Origin: Solimonas flava DSM 18980
GTDB lineage: Bacteria; Pseudomonadota; Gammaproteobacteria; Nevskiales; Nevskiaceae
DNA length: 64,000 bases
Direction of reading: 5' to 3'
NCBI RefSeq assembly: GCF_000426685.1
Contig: NZ_AUFV01000009.1
Span: forward strand, 1 to 64,000
This document shows positions 9,114 to 17,944 of this stretch, piece after piece. The number at the start of each line of letters is the position of its first letter. Positions within the stretch are counted from its first letter, which is position 1. The position numbers and the translations under genes are program-made. Under the pieces are notes generated by a model that was not told where the DNA came from, made no database searches, and saw nothing but the letters and a program-made list of their open reading frames with translations.

Positions 9114-9830
9114 TCAGCGCGTGCCGCGATCGAGCGCGTCGAGCCGCGCGCGCAGCAGCGCCGGGAAGCGGCGGTACCAGGTCGCGTTGAGCGGCGAGGG
9201 ATGCGGCAGCGGGTGCAGGCGGATTTCGCGTTCGCGGCCGGACGCGCCGCGCACCGCGACGGCGTACGACTGCTCGTAGCGGTCCTCGCGCGCCCAGAAC
9301 GCTTCGAGCGCCGCCGTCAGCGCCTTGTCGCGGTTGAGCGCGAACCAGAAGAAGGCCTCGCGGCCGAGCACGATCAGGTCGTCGCCGCGCCAGATGTCGA
9401 CGAGAACCTCGGCCATCAAGGGCTGGAAGCGCTTCTTGATGCTCGTCGACCAGGCCTTGTTGCCGAGCGGCTTGTACGGCACGGTGTTGGCCCAGAAGTA
9501 ATCGCGGCCGATCGTGCGCGAGGCTTCGAAGTCGGGCAGCGGCGCGCCGTGGCGGTGCTCGTACAGCGCGCGGCGCACGAGCTGGCCGCCGGCGCCGATG
9601 AAGGGTTCCAGATGCTGGACTTCGTCGCGGCCGGGATCGCGGCCGAAGAAGCCGAGCGCCGCGTGCGGATCGCCATGCGCGACGATCGGTTCGAGCGGAT
9701 CGCGCCCGAAGCGCGCATAGACCTCGACGTCGATGCCGGGGGTCGTCGCGGCGAGTTCGCGGAAGGTCTGGCGCTGTGCGTCGCCGAGCAGCGGCGCGGA
9801 AGAAAGAGTCGGATCGGGCATGCGCACCAT
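9114..9830 (-). CDS. Uracil-DNA-glycosylase-fold protein
   Basis: A 238-residue protein with uracil-DNA glycosylase superfamily motifs. The N-terminal FFGRDPGRDEV replaces the classical GxDPY-like substrate loop, DYFWANTVPYKP resembles the family region after motif 1, and the C-terminal HPSPLN is the typical H-P/S-P-L/S-x motif 2. The family removes uracil or related bases from DNA, but this divergent branch has no assigned substrate. It contains no four-Cys iron-sulfur pattern, which argues against family 4 or 5 enzymes. A second ATG nine bases downstream is an equally possible start. Confidence 0.75.
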   Translation of the reverse strand: MVRMPDPTLSSAPLLGDAQRQTFRELAATTPGIDVEVYARFGRDPLEPIVAHGDPHAALGFFGRDPGRDEVQHLEPFIGAGGQLVRRALYEHRHGAPLPDFEASRTIGRDYFWANTVPYKPLGNKAWSTSIKKRFQPLMAEVLVDIWRGDDLIVLGREAFFWFALNRDKALTAALEAFWAREDRYEQSYAVAVRGASGREREIRLHPLPHPSPLNATWYRRFPALLRARLDALDRGTR

Positions 9831-9891
9831 GATGCCCGAAGCGCGGCGCGCCGGACGCGATGCCGTTCGCGTTTCGCCGGCGCCCGGTCGT

Positions 9892-10083
9892 TCAGAACCG
9901 GGGTTGATGCGCCGCGCTGTTCATCATCAGATCGTCGGGCGCGAAGCTCTGCGTGTGCTTGGCAGGGCCGCGGACCCAGGTGCAGCGGACGCGCCCGTCC
10001 GCCTTGTTGACGCCGGCAACCTTCATGCGAACGCTGCCGGCGCGCAAGACGACGATGTCGCCAACTTTGAATGAGGGATTCAC
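9892..10083 (-). CDS. Small YodC-like protein (DUF2158)
   Basis: A 63-residue protein matching the YodC/DUF2158 family: start NPSFKVGDIVVLRAGSVRMKV, a central CTWVRG segment, and a short tail. Members are small beta-barrel-like proteins of unknown role. It uses a GTG start at 10083, chosen because the conserved region begins there and CGGAGCAGG lies just upstream. Longer in-frame extensions are Ala/Pro/Arg-rich and look non-coding. Confidence 0.8.
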   Translation of the reverse strand: MNPSFKVGDIVVLRAGSVRMKVAGVNKADGRVRCTWVRGPAKHTQSFAPDDLMMNSAAHQPRF

Positions 10084-10265
10084 GGCCTGCTCCGATTCTG
10101 CTGCGGCACGGGCCGCAGGCCACGGTGCGCGCTTCGCGACGCAAATGCAATCGCGGCCGGCGCGCGCGAACGGCGACGCGGCATCGTGCGCGTGCGGCGA
10201 GGGACGCCGCAGGGCGGAAGCGGTCGAGTCCGGCCCGGCGCTTCGGCATGGCGCGCCGGCCGGCC

Positions 10266-10271
10266 TACACT
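10266..10271 (+). promoter_or_regulatory. Candidate -10 box
   Basis: TACACT followed by GCGCG, 30 bp before the ATG at 10302. Same layout as the nhaA promoter. Confidence 0.38.
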
Positions 10272-10301
10272 GCGCGCTTGGCAACGGAACATCCGCATCG
10301 C

Positions 10302-10910
10302 ATGGAAGACTGGGTACACCGCGCGCTGCAACGCTGGCCGAACGTGCCGGCGCTGTTCGGCTGGCTGGCGCTCGACCGCCGCGGCCGCTGGCTGATCCGC
10401 GGCGAGCCGATCACGCGGCCGCAGATCATCGACACCATCGACCGCAACTACGGCGTCGACGCGTACGGGCGCTGGTATTTCCAGAACGGTCCGCAGCGCG
10501 GCTACATGAAGCTCGAAGCCGCGCCGTTCGTGTTGCGCGTGGCGGCCGACGGCGCCGCGCTGCGCACGCATACCGGCTTGCCGGTGACGGCGCCGACGCA
10601 GGCTTTCCTCGACGAGGAGGGCTCGCTGCTGCTCGTCACCGAGCACGGCCCGGCGCTGCTCGCCGATCACGATCTCGACTGGGCACTGACGCGGCTGCGC
10701 GCCGGCGGCGCGCCGGTCGGCGAGGCGGCGCTCGCTGCCGCGCTCGCCACGCCGTCCGGCCAGCCGAGCGATCTCGAACTGGCGATCGGCGATCGGGCGC
10801 TGCGCGTGCGTCGGCTTGATCGCGCGCAGTGGCCGGCGGCGCTCGGCTACGTGCTCGATCCGCAACCGCGCGACGGCGAGCGCGCGACGCGCGGTGATAC
10901 GCCGGCTTGA
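10302..10910 (+). CDS. Conserved hypothetical protein (Trp/Arg-rich N-terminus)
   Basis: A 202-residue soluble protein, probably of a conserved proteobacterial family without known function. Visible features: an aromatic N-terminal block (PNVPALFGWLALDRRGRWLI), a central GRWYFQNGPQRGYMKLE block, and a C-terminal half with an EEG-LLL and a HG-ALL-DHDL pattern. No signal peptide or membrane segment. ATG 10302 was chosen because the conserved-looking start follows directly and a candidate -10 box lies 30 bp upstream. It is followed by a TCTGCC tandem repeat. Confidence 0.75.
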   Translation: MEDWVHRALQRWPNVPALFGWLALDRRGRWLIRGEPITRPQIIDTIDRNYGVDAYGRWYFQNGPQRGYMKLEAAPFVLRVAADGAALRTHTGLPVTAPTQAFLDEEGSLLLVTEHGPALLADHDLDWALTRLRAGGAPVGEAALAAALATPSGQPSDLELAIGDRALRVRRLDRAQWPAALGYVLDPQPRDGERATRGDTPA

Positions 10911-10934
10911 GCGCCGCGGCGGGGCGCAAGCTCG

Positions 10935-10978
10935 TCTGCCTCTGCCTCTGCCTCTGCCTCTGCCTCTGCCTCTGCCTC
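10935..10978 (+). repeat. Hexanucleotide tandem repeat (TCTGCC, 7 copies)
   Basis: Seven uninterrupted copies of TCTGCC (10935-10976) plus two bases of an eighth lie in the intergenic region after the 10302-10910 gene. The array is perfect, so it is likely to vary in copy number. Confidence 0.9.
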
Positions 10979-11154
10979 CCGTCACGTCTTGCGTCGGGGC
11001 TGTCCCACCGCAGCGGCCGGCCGTTCTTTTGTCCGTGCCCGGCCTGTAACGACGATGCCCGGGGCAATGCCGCGCGCGGCTGCGGCGGCGATTGGACCAG
11101 TTTCGGGGATAGTGCATTCGCGCCGACTGCGCCAATCGAGCGGATATCGCTGCC

Positions 11155-11160
11155 TAGAAT
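11155..11160 (+). promoter_or_regulatory. Candidate -10 box for the SDR gene
   Basis: TAGAAT 30 bp before the GTG start at 11191. No convincing -35 element. Confidence 0.35.
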
Positions 11161-11190
11161 CGGGTTTCTTCCCATTTGTGGAGCCGTTTC

Positions 11191-11964
11191 GTGGCAGACC
11201 ATTCCATCCAGGGCAAAGTCGTGCTGATCGCCGGCGGCGCCAAGAATCTCGGCGGTCTCATCGCGCGCGATCTCGCCGCGCATGGCGCCAAGGCCGTGGT
11301 GATTCACTACAACAGCGACGCCACGCGGGCTGATGCCGAGGCGACCGTTGCTGCGGTCAAGGCCGCGGGTGCCGAGGCACTGGCGCTGCAGGCCAACCTG
11401 ACGACGGCCGCTGCCGTCGGCAAGCTGTTCGCCGACGCCGTCGATGCGTTCGGGCGCCCGGACATCGCGATCAACACGGTCGGCAAGGTGCTGAAGAAAC
11501 CGATCGTCGAGATCAGCGAGGCCGAGTACGACGAGATGTCGGCGGTCAACGCCAAGACGGCGTTCTTCTTTCTCAAGGAAGCCGGCCGTCACGTCAACGA
11601 CGACGGCAAGATCTGCACGCTGGTGACCTCGCTGCTCGGCGCCTATACGCCGTTCTATGCGGCCTACGAGGGCACCAAGGCGCCGGTCGAACACTTCACG
11701 CGCGCCGCGTCGAAGGAGTTCGGCGTGCGCGGCATTTCCGTCACGGCGGTCGGTCCGGGGCCGATGGACACGCCGTTCTTCTATCCGGCCGAAGGCGTGG
11801 AGGCAGTCGCCTACCACAAGACGGCAGCGGCGCTGTCGCCGTTCTCGAAGACCGGCCTGACCGACATCGAGGACGTCGTGCCGTTCATCCGCTTCCTCGT
11901 TTCCGAAGGCTGGTGGATCACCGGCCAGACAGTGCTGATCAACGGCGGCTACACGACCAAGTAG
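11191..11964 (+). CDS. Short-chain dehydrogenase/reductase
   Basis: A 257-residue classical SDR with the cofactor motif in AGGAKNLGG near the N-terminus, a variant of TGxxxGxG. It has an NTVGK segment in place of NNAG, catalytic Ser in TSLLGAYTPFY, and Tyr/Lys in YEGTK. The C-terminal TGQTVLINGGYTT is typical of the beta-ketoacyl reductase-like group. Substrate unknown. The GTG at 11191 is favoured because GTGGAG lies 7 bp upstream and the protein then starts close to the first beta-strand. It leads a plus-strand run with the aldehyde dehydrogenase 43 bp downstream, so an alcohol-to-acid oxidation pair is plausible but unproved. Confidence 0.88.
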   Translation: MADHSIQGKVVLIAGGAKNLGGLIARDLAAHGAKAVVIHYNSDATRADAEATVAAVKAAGAEALALQANLTTAAAVGKLFADAVDAFGRPDIAINTVGKVLKKPIVEISEAEYDEMSAVNAKTAFFFLKEAGRHVNDDGKICTLVTSLLGAYTPFYAAYEGTKAPVEHFTRAASKEFGVRGISVTAVGPGPMDTPFFYPAEGVEAVAYHKTAAALSPFSKTGLTDIEDVVPFIRFLVSEGWWITGQTVLINGGYTTK

Positions 11965-12007
11965 TCGTCCGCACGGACGGCCGCCGCACCAGCCAGGCCG
12001 GGACGCC

Positions 12008-13384
12008 ATGGAAAACCGCTACCAGCCAGTTTTCGACCGACAGCAGGCCCGCTTCCGCACGGACGCGACCAAGTCGCTGGAATGGCGTCTCGATCAGCTC
12101 GGGCGCATGGAGCGCATGCTGCTCGACCATCAGGCCGAGTTCTGTCAGGCGCTTTACGACGACTTCCGCAAGCCGCCGTTCGAACAGGCCTTCGAGATCA
12201 CCGTGCCGAGCGGCGTGATCCGCTACTACCGCGAGCATCTGCCCGAGCTGATGGCGCCGCAGGCGGTGCCGCTGCCCCGGGGGCTGGAAGCGACCGGCAA
12301 CCGGGGCGTGATCCTCAAGGAACCGTACGGCGTGACGCTGGTGATCGGGCCGTTCAACGCGCCGATCCTGCTGTTGCTCGATCCCGCGATCGCCGCGCTC
12401 GCGGCCGGCAATCCGGTGATCCTCAAGCCGGCCAACACGACGCCGGCGACGGCGGCGCTGTTCGCGCGCTACGTGCCGCAGTACTTCGCGGCGGAGGACG
12501 TCGCTGTCGTCACCGGCGGCCGCGACGAGATCGCCGAGCTGCTGCGCCTGCCGTTCGACTTCATCTTCTTCACCGGCAGCTCGACGGTCGGCAAGATCGT
12601 GGCGCGTGCCGCGGCCGAGCATCTGACGCCGGTGATTCTCGAACTCGGCGGACAGAATCCGACGATCGTCGACGAGACGGCGAATCTGGATATCGCCGCC
12701 GAGCGCATCGCCTGGGGCCACAACGCGATTTCCGGGCAGTGGTGCGTCGCGCCCGGCTATGTCTGCGTGCACGAGCGCGTCGCCGAGTCGTTCATCTCCA
12801 GGCTCAAGGCCGCGATCGTGCGCATGTATGGCGACGATCCCCGGCAGAGCCCCGATTTCGCGCGCATGATCAGCGCGCGCGACGCCGAGCGCGTTGCCTC
12901 GTACATCGTTGCGGAGAAGATCGTGCACGGCGGGCGCAGCGACGTGGCGGCGCGCTACGTCGAGCCGACGCTGCTCTATCCATCCGCCTGGGACGACCCG
13001 GCGATGCAGCAGGAAGTGTTCGGGCCGGTACTGCCGATCCTGCCGTATCGCGATCTCGACGGGCTCGTCGATGCGATCAAGCGCCGGCCCAGACCGCTCG
13101 CCGCCTACATCTTCAGCCGCCATCAGCCGAACATCGATCGTGTGCTCGGCTCTCTCTCGTTCGGCGGCGGCTGCGTGAACCAGACCAATCTGCATTGCTG
13201 GATCGACAGCCTGCCGTTCGGCGGCGTTGGTTATAGTGGCATGGGCAAGTACTACGGCAAGGCCGGCTTCGACGCGCTCAGCAATGCCAAGGCGATGCTG
13301 ATCGGCCATCCGGACCAGCCGCTCGATGTCTTTCCGCCCTACGCGGACAAGGACATCACCGCGATGCTGGGCGTTTTTTCGTGA
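12008..13384 (+). CDS. Aldehyde dehydrogenase family protein
   Basis: A 458-residue NAD(P)-dependent aldehyde dehydrogenase of the shorter, class 3-like type without the C-terminal extension of class 1/2 enzymes. Catalytic features: Glu212 in LELGGQNP, Cys246 in GQWCVAPG, the nucleotide-binding FFTGSSTVGKIV, and the conserved GPVLPI and LPFGGVGYSGMGKY regions. Family members oxidise medium- or long-chain or aromatic aldehydes. This one carries Gln where many have Lys after ELGG, seen in some class 3-like members. Probably co-transcribed with the SDR immediately upstream. Confidence 0.9.
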   Translation: MENRYQPVFDRQQARFRTDATKSLEWRLDQLGRMERMLLDHQAEFCQALYDDFRKPPFEQAFEITVPSGVIRYYREHLPELMAPQAVPLPRGLEATGNRGVILKEPYGVTLVIGPFNAPILLLLDPAIAALAAGNPVILKPANTTPATAALFARYVPQYFAAEDVAVVTGGRDEIAELLRLPFDFIFFTGSSTVGKIVARAAAEHLTPVILELGGQNPTIVDETANLDIAAERIAWGHNAISGQWCVAPGYVCVHERVAESFISRLKAAIVRMYGDDPRQSPDFARMISARDAERVASYIVAEKIVHGGRSDVAARYVEPTLLYPSAWDDPAMQQEVFGPVLPILPYRDLDGLVDAIKRRPRPLAAYIFSRHQPNIDRVLGSLSFGGGCVNQTNLHCWIDSLPFGGVGYSGMGKYYGKAGFDALSNAKAMLIGHPDQPLDVFPPYADKDITAMLGVFS

Positions 13385-13429
13385 GCGCGGCCGCCGCGAC
13401 GCGGGCGGGGAACAGGAAGGGGGAATGAC

Positions 13430-13696
13430 ATGCATGTGCTGCTGGTGATCGTCGGAGGCTGCGCCCTGCTCGGCGTGTTCCTGCTGTTCGGCCATCTGTG
13501 GGGCGCCGACGACGGCTGGCCCGCGAAGGCGGCGCTGGCGTTCGTGCCGGTCTGGCTGGCGGTCGCCGTCGCCAACCTGTGGGTCGGCGTGCAGCACGCC
13601 GGCTATGGCTTGCGCGAGGAGCTGCCGATCCTGCTGCTGGTTTTCGCCGTGCCCGCCGCGCTGGCGGCCGGCGTGCTGTGGTGGCTGCGCGCCTGA
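13430..13696 (+). CDS. Small membrane protein, unknown function
   Basis: An 88-residue protein with three predicted membrane helices (about 1-20, 31-52 and 66-86) and a short loop carrying HLWGADDGW and VQHAGYG. A purine-rich AGGGGGAATGAC precedes the ATG. It lies between the aldehyde dehydrogenase and the LtrA gene with short gaps, suggesting an operon. Family not recognised. Confidence 0.7.
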   Translation: MHVLLVIVGGCALLGVFLLFGHLWGADDGWPAKAALAFVPVWLAVAVANLWVGVQHAGYGLREELPILLLVFAVPAALAAGVLWWLRA

Positions 13697-13706
13697 GCGG
13701 CGTCGC

Positions 13707-14903
13707 ATGAGCGACGCTTCCGCTCCGCATCCGCTGCTGCGGCCGCGCGACGGCCATCATGCGCGCGTCACGTACGAGGAACTGTTCTTCGACCTCGTCT
13801 ATGTCTTCGCCGTCACCCAGCTCAGCCATGCCTTGCAGCATCACCTCGGCGCCGTCGGTTTCGCCGAGACGCTGATTCTCTGGTTCGCGGTCTGGCTCGG
13901 CTGGCAGTACAGCTGCTGGGTCACCAACTGGTTCAATCCGGAAGCGCCGGCGCTGCGCGCGCTGCTGTTCGCGACGATGCTGCTCGCGCTGTTGATGGCG
14001 GCGAGCCTGCCCGAGGCCTTCGGCGATCGCGGCTTGTGGTTCGCACTCGCCTACGTGGCGATGCAGGTCGGCCGCACGGCATTCATCGTCCTGCGTCTGC
14101 CGGCCGCGCATCCGTTGGCGCCGAACTACCGGCGCATGCTCGGCTGGCTGCTGATCTCGGCCGTGTTCTGGATTGCCGGCGCCTGCGTCGACCACGGCGC
14201 GCGCATGGCGCTGTGGCTGCTGGCGGTGGCCTGCGAATACGTCTCGCCGATGTTCGGTTTCGCGCTGCCGGGGCTGGGCCGCTCGCGCACGCGGGACTGG
14301 ACGATCGAGGGCGGCCATCTGGCCGAGCGCTGCCAGCTGTTCGTGATCGTCGCGCTCGGTGAAACCCTGCTCGCGAATGGCCCGGTGCTCGGCGGCCTGG
14401 AGCACTGGGACGCCGGCGTGCTGCTCGCGGTGCTGGTGATCTTCGCCGGCACCGTCGCGATGTGGTGGCTGTACTTCGGCACCTCGAGCCGCGACGCGAC
14501 CGCGGCGATCACCGCCGCCGACGATCCCGGCCGCATCGGCGCGCTGTTCCACTATCTGCATGCGATCCTCGTCGCCGGCATCATCGTCGCCGCGGTCGGC
14601 AGCAGTTTCGTGCTGGCCGCGCCGCGGGCGACGGCAACGCTCGCGCAACTCGCGGCGCTTGGCGGCGGGCCGGCGCTCTACCTGCTCGGCGGCGCGCTCT
14701 ACAAGCGCGTTGTCTACGGGGTGCTGCCACTCTCGCACGTCGTGGGCGCGGTCGGGCTACTCGCGGCGCTGGCGCTGCTGCGCGCCGGTCCGCTACTGCT
14801 GCTCGGCGCCGTCAGCGCCGTCGTGATGTTCGGTGTCGCCGGCTGGGAGGCCTACGCTTGCCGCACACGCGCCGCCGTGCCGGCCGTGCGCCACGGGGTC
14901 TAA
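13707..14903 (+). CDS. Low temperature requirement protein A (LtrA) family membrane protein
   Basis: A 398-residue multi-pass membrane protein of the LtrA family. The N-terminal signature with TYEELFFDLVYVFAVTQLSH is diagnostic. About ten or more membrane segments follow, and GGHLAERCQLFVIVALGET in the second half is the other conserved block. Named after a Listeria locus needed for growth in the cold, the molecular function remains unknown. ATG 13707 places the signature near residue 24. It ends 3 bp before the following LysR gene. Confidence 0.9.
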   Translation: MSDASAPHPLLRPRDGHHARVTYEELFFDLVYVFAVTQLSHALQHHLGAVGFAETLILWFAVWLGWQYSCWVTNWFNPEAPALRALLFATMLLALLMAASLPEAFGDRGLWFALAYVAMQVGRTAFIVLRLPAAHPLAPNYRRMLGWLLISAVFWIAGACVDHGARMALWLLAVACEYVSPMFGFALPGLGRSRTRDWTIEGGHLAERCQLFVIVALGETLLANGPVLGGLEHWDAGVLLAVLVIFAGTVAMWWLYFGTSSRDATAAITAADDPGRIGALFHYLHAILVAGIIVAAVGSSFVLAAPRATATLAQLAALGGGPALYLLGGALYKRVVYGVLPLSHVVGAVGLLAALALLRAGPLLLLGAVSAVVMFGVAGWEAYACRTRAAVPAVRHGV

Positions 14904-14906
14904 CAC

Positions 14907-15812
14907 GTGGACGTTCTGGGCCAGTATCGCGTCTTCGTGCAGATCGCCGAGATGGGCAGTTTCATCAAGGCAGCGCATGCGCTGGAGCTGTCGCGGACTT
15001 CGGTGTCGTCGGCGATCCAGCAGCTCGAAAGCGAGGTCGGCGTGCGCCTGTTCCATCGCACGACGCGCGCCGTGCGCCTGACCGCCGACGGCCAGCTGCT
15101 GCTGGAGCGCGTGCGCCGTCTGCTCGCCGACGCGGAGGACCTCACGCATCTGTTCCAGTCGCCGCAGCGTCAGGTCGCCGGCCGTCTGATCGTCGATGCC
15201 CCGAGCCGCATCGCGCGGCGCTGGATCGCGCCGGCGCTGCCGGGCCTGCTGCTGCGCCATCCGCGCCTGCAACTGGTGCTGCGCTCGACCGACCGCAAGA
15301 TCGATCTCGTGCAGGAAGGCGTCGACTGCGCGATCCGCGTCGGCGCCCTCAGCGACAGCAGTCTGGTGCTGCGTCCGCTGGGCCGCGTGTCGCTGGTCAA
15401 TTGTGCGAGCGCTGCGTATCTGCGCGAGTTCGGCGAGCCGCGGCACGTCGACCAATTGCGCGACGGGCACTGGTGCGTCGGTTACGCCTCACCGGTCACC
15501 GGCCGCATGCAGGCCTGGGAAGCGCTGACCGCGGACGGCGAGCGCGAGTTCGATGTGCCGAGCCGCGTGATCGTCGACAACGCCGAGAGCTACATCGCCT
15601 GCTGCCGCGCCGGGCTCGGTCTGATCCAGGTCCCGCGCTTCGACGTGCAGCACCTGCTCGAATCGGGTGATCTGATCGAGGTGCTGCCGCAGGCACGCGC
15701 TGCGCCGATGGAAGTGTCCGCGCTGTACCCGCATCGCAAGCAGCGCGCGCGCCGGCTGGTGACGTTCATCGACTGGCTCCAGGCGCTGCTCGCGCCCAGC
15801 CTGGAGGCCTGA
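14907..15812 (+). CDS. LysR-type transcriptional regulator
   Basis: A 301-residue LysR regulator with GTG start, 3 bp after the LtrA stop. The winged-helix N-terminus is complete (FVQIAEMGSFIKAAHALELSRTSVSSAI, written here in parts: AEMGSF, AAHALELS, VSSAIQQLE, LFHRTTR). The rest is a LysR substrate-binding domain of the group with IDLVQEGVDCAIRVG, the branch of DhcR/PA-type regulators that often control nearby oxidoreductases. It could regulate the SDR-ALDH run or the convergent MDR gene, but no operator is visible because it sits inside the transcription unit. Confidence 0.9.
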   Translation: MDVLGQYRVFVQIAEMGSFIKAAHALELSRTSVSSAIQQLESEVGVRLFHRTTRAVRLTADGQLLLERVRRLLADAEDLTHLFQSPQRQVAGRLIVDAPSRIARRWIAPALPGLLLRHPRLQLVLRSTDRKIDLVQEGVDCAIRVGALSDSSLVLRPLGRVSLVNCASAAYLREFGEPRHVDQLRDGHWCVGYASPVTGRMQAWEALTADGEREFDVPSRVIVDNAESYIACCRAGLGLIQVPRFDVQHLLESGDLIEVLPQARAAPMEVSALYPHRKQRARRLVTFIDWLQALLAPSLEA

Positions 15813-15824
15813 AGGCGCGCGCCT

Positions 15825-16883
15825 TCAGGGCGCGACGTCGACGACGAGCTTGCCCTGTGCGCGGCCCTCGCGCAGCGCCGCGTAGGCCTCGTTGACGGTG
15901 TCCAGCGTGTAGCGCGGCGCGGCGACGGCCGGTGTCAGCTGTCCGGCTTCGACCCGCCGCGCCGCCGCATCGAGGATTTCGCCGTGATGCGCGCGGCCTT
16001 CGCCGCTCAGCAGCGGCAGCAGCGTGAACACGCCGGAGTAGGTCGCGGCGCGGAACGACAGCGGCGCCAGCGCGTGCGTACCCCAGCCGAGGCTGCTGAC
16101 GACGTGGCCGAAGCGCTTCACCGTCGCGAAGCCCAGATCGAGCGAGGCGCCGCCGGCGGTGTCGTAGACGAGATCGTAGCCGTGCCCGTCGCCGGCCTGC
16201 GCCAGCGCCTCGGGCAGCGCGGCGCTGCGCGCATCGACGAAGCGCGCGCCGAGTGCTTCGATCCGTGCGCGCCGGGATTCGCCGGCAGTCGCCACGACTT
16301 CGGCGCCGAAGGCGCGCGCCAGCTGGATCGCGGCCTGGCCGACGCCGCCGCTGCCGCCCAGCACGAGCACGCGCTGTCCGGCGTGGACCCGGGCGCGATC
16401 GACGAGGCCTTCCCAGGCGGTGATGACGACCAGCGGCAGCGTCGCCGCATCGCGCAGGCTGAGGTTCGCCGGGGCGCGCGCCAGCAGGCGCGCATCGACC
16501 GCGGCGTATTCGGCGAGCGTGCCCTGCAGGCCGCCGACGCCGCCGGCCATGCCGTAGACGGGATCGCCGACGGCGAAGCGCGTGACGCCGGCGCCGAGCG
16601 CCGCGACGGTGCCGGCGAGGTCGATGCCGAGGATCGCCGGCAGAGGCTGGCGCGCATGCGCGGCGATCCCGGCGTGAATCTTGAGATCGAGCGGATTGAG
16701 GCCGCTGGCGGCGACGCGCACGAGCACCTGACCCGGGCCTGCGCTCGGGCGCGGCACGCTGCGCACGCGCAGCGGCGCATCGACGGCGTCGGCGACCGCC
16801 GCCCGCATCAGGGCGGCGTGCGCGGGCGGTGTCGGGCCGGGCTGTGTGCCGGCCGGCGGAATCGGGGTCGAGACGGGTTCCAT
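15825..16883 (-). CDS. Zinc-independent medium-chain dehydrogenase (quinone oxidoreductase-like)
   Basis: A 352-residue MDR-family NADPH-dependent oxidoreductase. GroES-like N-terminal domain with GQVLVRVAASGLNPLD and LGIDLAGTVAALG, then the Rossmann motif VLVLGGSGGVGQAAIQLA. No structural or catalytic zinc-binding Cys pattern appears, placing it with quinone oxidoreductase/enoyl reductase-like members. The N-terminus carries about 25 extra Pro/Ala-rich residues, so a later start is possible. It diverges from a LysR gene across a region with two dyads and is the obvious target of that regulator. Confidence 0.88.
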   Translation of the reverse strand: MEPVSTPIPPAGTQPGPTPPAHAALMRAAVADAVDAPLRVRSVPRPSAGPGQVLVRVAASGLNPLDLKIHAGIAAHARQPLPAILGIDLAGTVAALGAGVTRFAVGDPVYGMAGGVGGLQGTLAEYAAVDARLLARAPANLSLRDAATLPLVVITAWEGLVDRARVHAGQRVLVLGGSGGVGQAAIQLARAFGAEVVATAGESRRARIEALGARFVDARSAALPEALAQAGDGHGYDLVYDTAGGASLDLGFATVKRFGHVVSSLGWGTHALAPLSFRAATYSGVFTLLPLLSGEGRAHHGEILDAAARRVEAGQLTPAVAAPRYTLDTVNEAYAALREGRAQGKLVVDVAP

Positions 16884-16939
16884 GGCGGACTCCTGAGGCG
16901 TGCCCGTGCGGATTCGCCGGGCGTGCTGCGCAGGCTAGT

Positions 16940-16990
16940 CCAAACCGTTTGGTTCAAGAATCCATGAATCTGCATAGAATCCATGCAGAT
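16940..16990 (+). promoter_or_regulatory. Operator cluster between the MDR and LysR genes
   Basis: Three elements lie in 51 bp: a perfect inverted repeat CCAAAC-C-GTTTGG (16940-16952); a direct repeat AGAATCCATG at 16957-16966 and 16976-16985; and a perfect 8-bp inverted repeat ATCTGCAT-N7-ATGCAGAT (16968-16990). The spacing of the last fits a LysR-type recognition dyad. The divergent arrangement makes autoregulation and control of the MDR gene likely. Confidence 0.6.
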
Positions 16991-17006
16991 TTGCATGGGG
17001 GCGCGC

Positions 17007-17873
17007 ATGGGGCCGGATCGTCTCGAGTGGAGCGATTTGCGGATCTTTCTGGCGATTGCGCGCGCCGGGACGCTCGGCGCCGCGGCTCGCCAGCTCGGCC
17101 AGACACAGCCGACGATGGGCCGCCGCCTGCGCGCCCTCGAACGCGCGCTCGGCAAGACGTTGTTCCAGCGCACCGCCGGCGGCTTCGTGCTGACGGACGA
17201 CGGCAGCCTCGTGCTCGCACACGCCGAGCGCATCGAGGAGGAGGCGCTCGCGTTCCGCCGCAAGCTCGACGGACAGGCGCAGCAGCTCGACGGGCTGCTG
17301 CGGGTTTCGTCTTCGGAATGGTTCGGCGTGTACGTGCTGGCGCCGCTGCTCGCCGAGTTCGGGCGCCGCCATCCGCGCGTGGTCGTGGAGCTGTTGACCG
17401 ATGCGCGGCTTTACAGCCTGGCGCGGCGCGAGGCCGATCTGGTATTCCGCATCAAGCCCTTCGATGAGCCGGAAGTCGTGTCGCGTCGCCTGCTGCACAT
17501 TCCGTATGCGCTGTACGGCGCGCTCGGCAGTGCGGCGCCGCAGGCCGGCGACGGACGCGGCGCGCGCGTCGTGACGATGGACACGGCCTTCGCGGAAATG
17601 CCGGACGCGCAGTGGCTGCGCCGCGTGCTGCCGCAGGCGCAGGTGGCGTTCCGTAGCAACAACCGCGAAGTGCAGGCGCAGCTGTGCGTGCAGGGCGCCG
17701 GCTACGCGGTACTGCCGCGGCCGATCGGCGATGCGCTGTCCGGCCTTGTCGCGCACGAGCTCGGCGAGCCGCCGCCGGGGCGCAACACCTACGTCGGCTA
17801 TCACCGCGACCTGCGCCGCGCGCCGCGTATTCGCGCACTGCTGGATCTGCTCGGCGAGCGTTTCGCCGCGTGA
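17007..17873 (+). CDS. LysR-type transcriptional regulator (divergent from MDR gene)
   Basis: A 288-residue LysR regulator: N-terminal helix-turn-helix (LRIFLAIARAGTLGAAARQL, QTQPTMGRRL, LFQRTAGGF) and a substrate-binding domain. The TQPTMGRRLRALE recognition helix is typical of the branch that starts with WSDLRIFLAIARAG. In-frame ATGs at 16983 and 16995 also exist, but the first lies inside the second arm of the operator dyad, so 17007, with GGGGGCG just upstream, is preferred. It probably represses or activates the divergent medium-chain dehydrogenase. Confidence 0.88.
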   Translation: MGPDRLEWSDLRIFLAIARAGTLGAAARQLGQTQPTMGRRLRALERALGKTLFQRTAGGFVLTDDGSLVLAHAERIEEEALAFRRKLDGQAQQLDGLLRVSSSEWFGVYVLAPLLAEFGRRHPRVVVELLTDARLYSLARREADLVFRIKPFDEPEVVSRRLLHIPYALYGALGSAAPQAGDGRGARVVTMDTAFAEMPDAQWLRRVLPQAQVAFRSNNREVQAQLCVQGAGYAVLPRPIGDALSGLVAHELGEPPPGRNTYVGYHRDLRRAPRIRALLDLLGERFAA

Positions 17874-17944
17874 GGGGCGGCAGGCATTTGCCGCCTCCCG
17901 GCTTTGCGCGCAGACTCGTGGCTCGATCGCGCTTGGTGCCTTTC

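Noticed and set aside
10935-10978. CRISPR-like array
   Set aside because: Units are 6 bp with no spacers, a simple tandem repeat; the same holds for 39041-39082.
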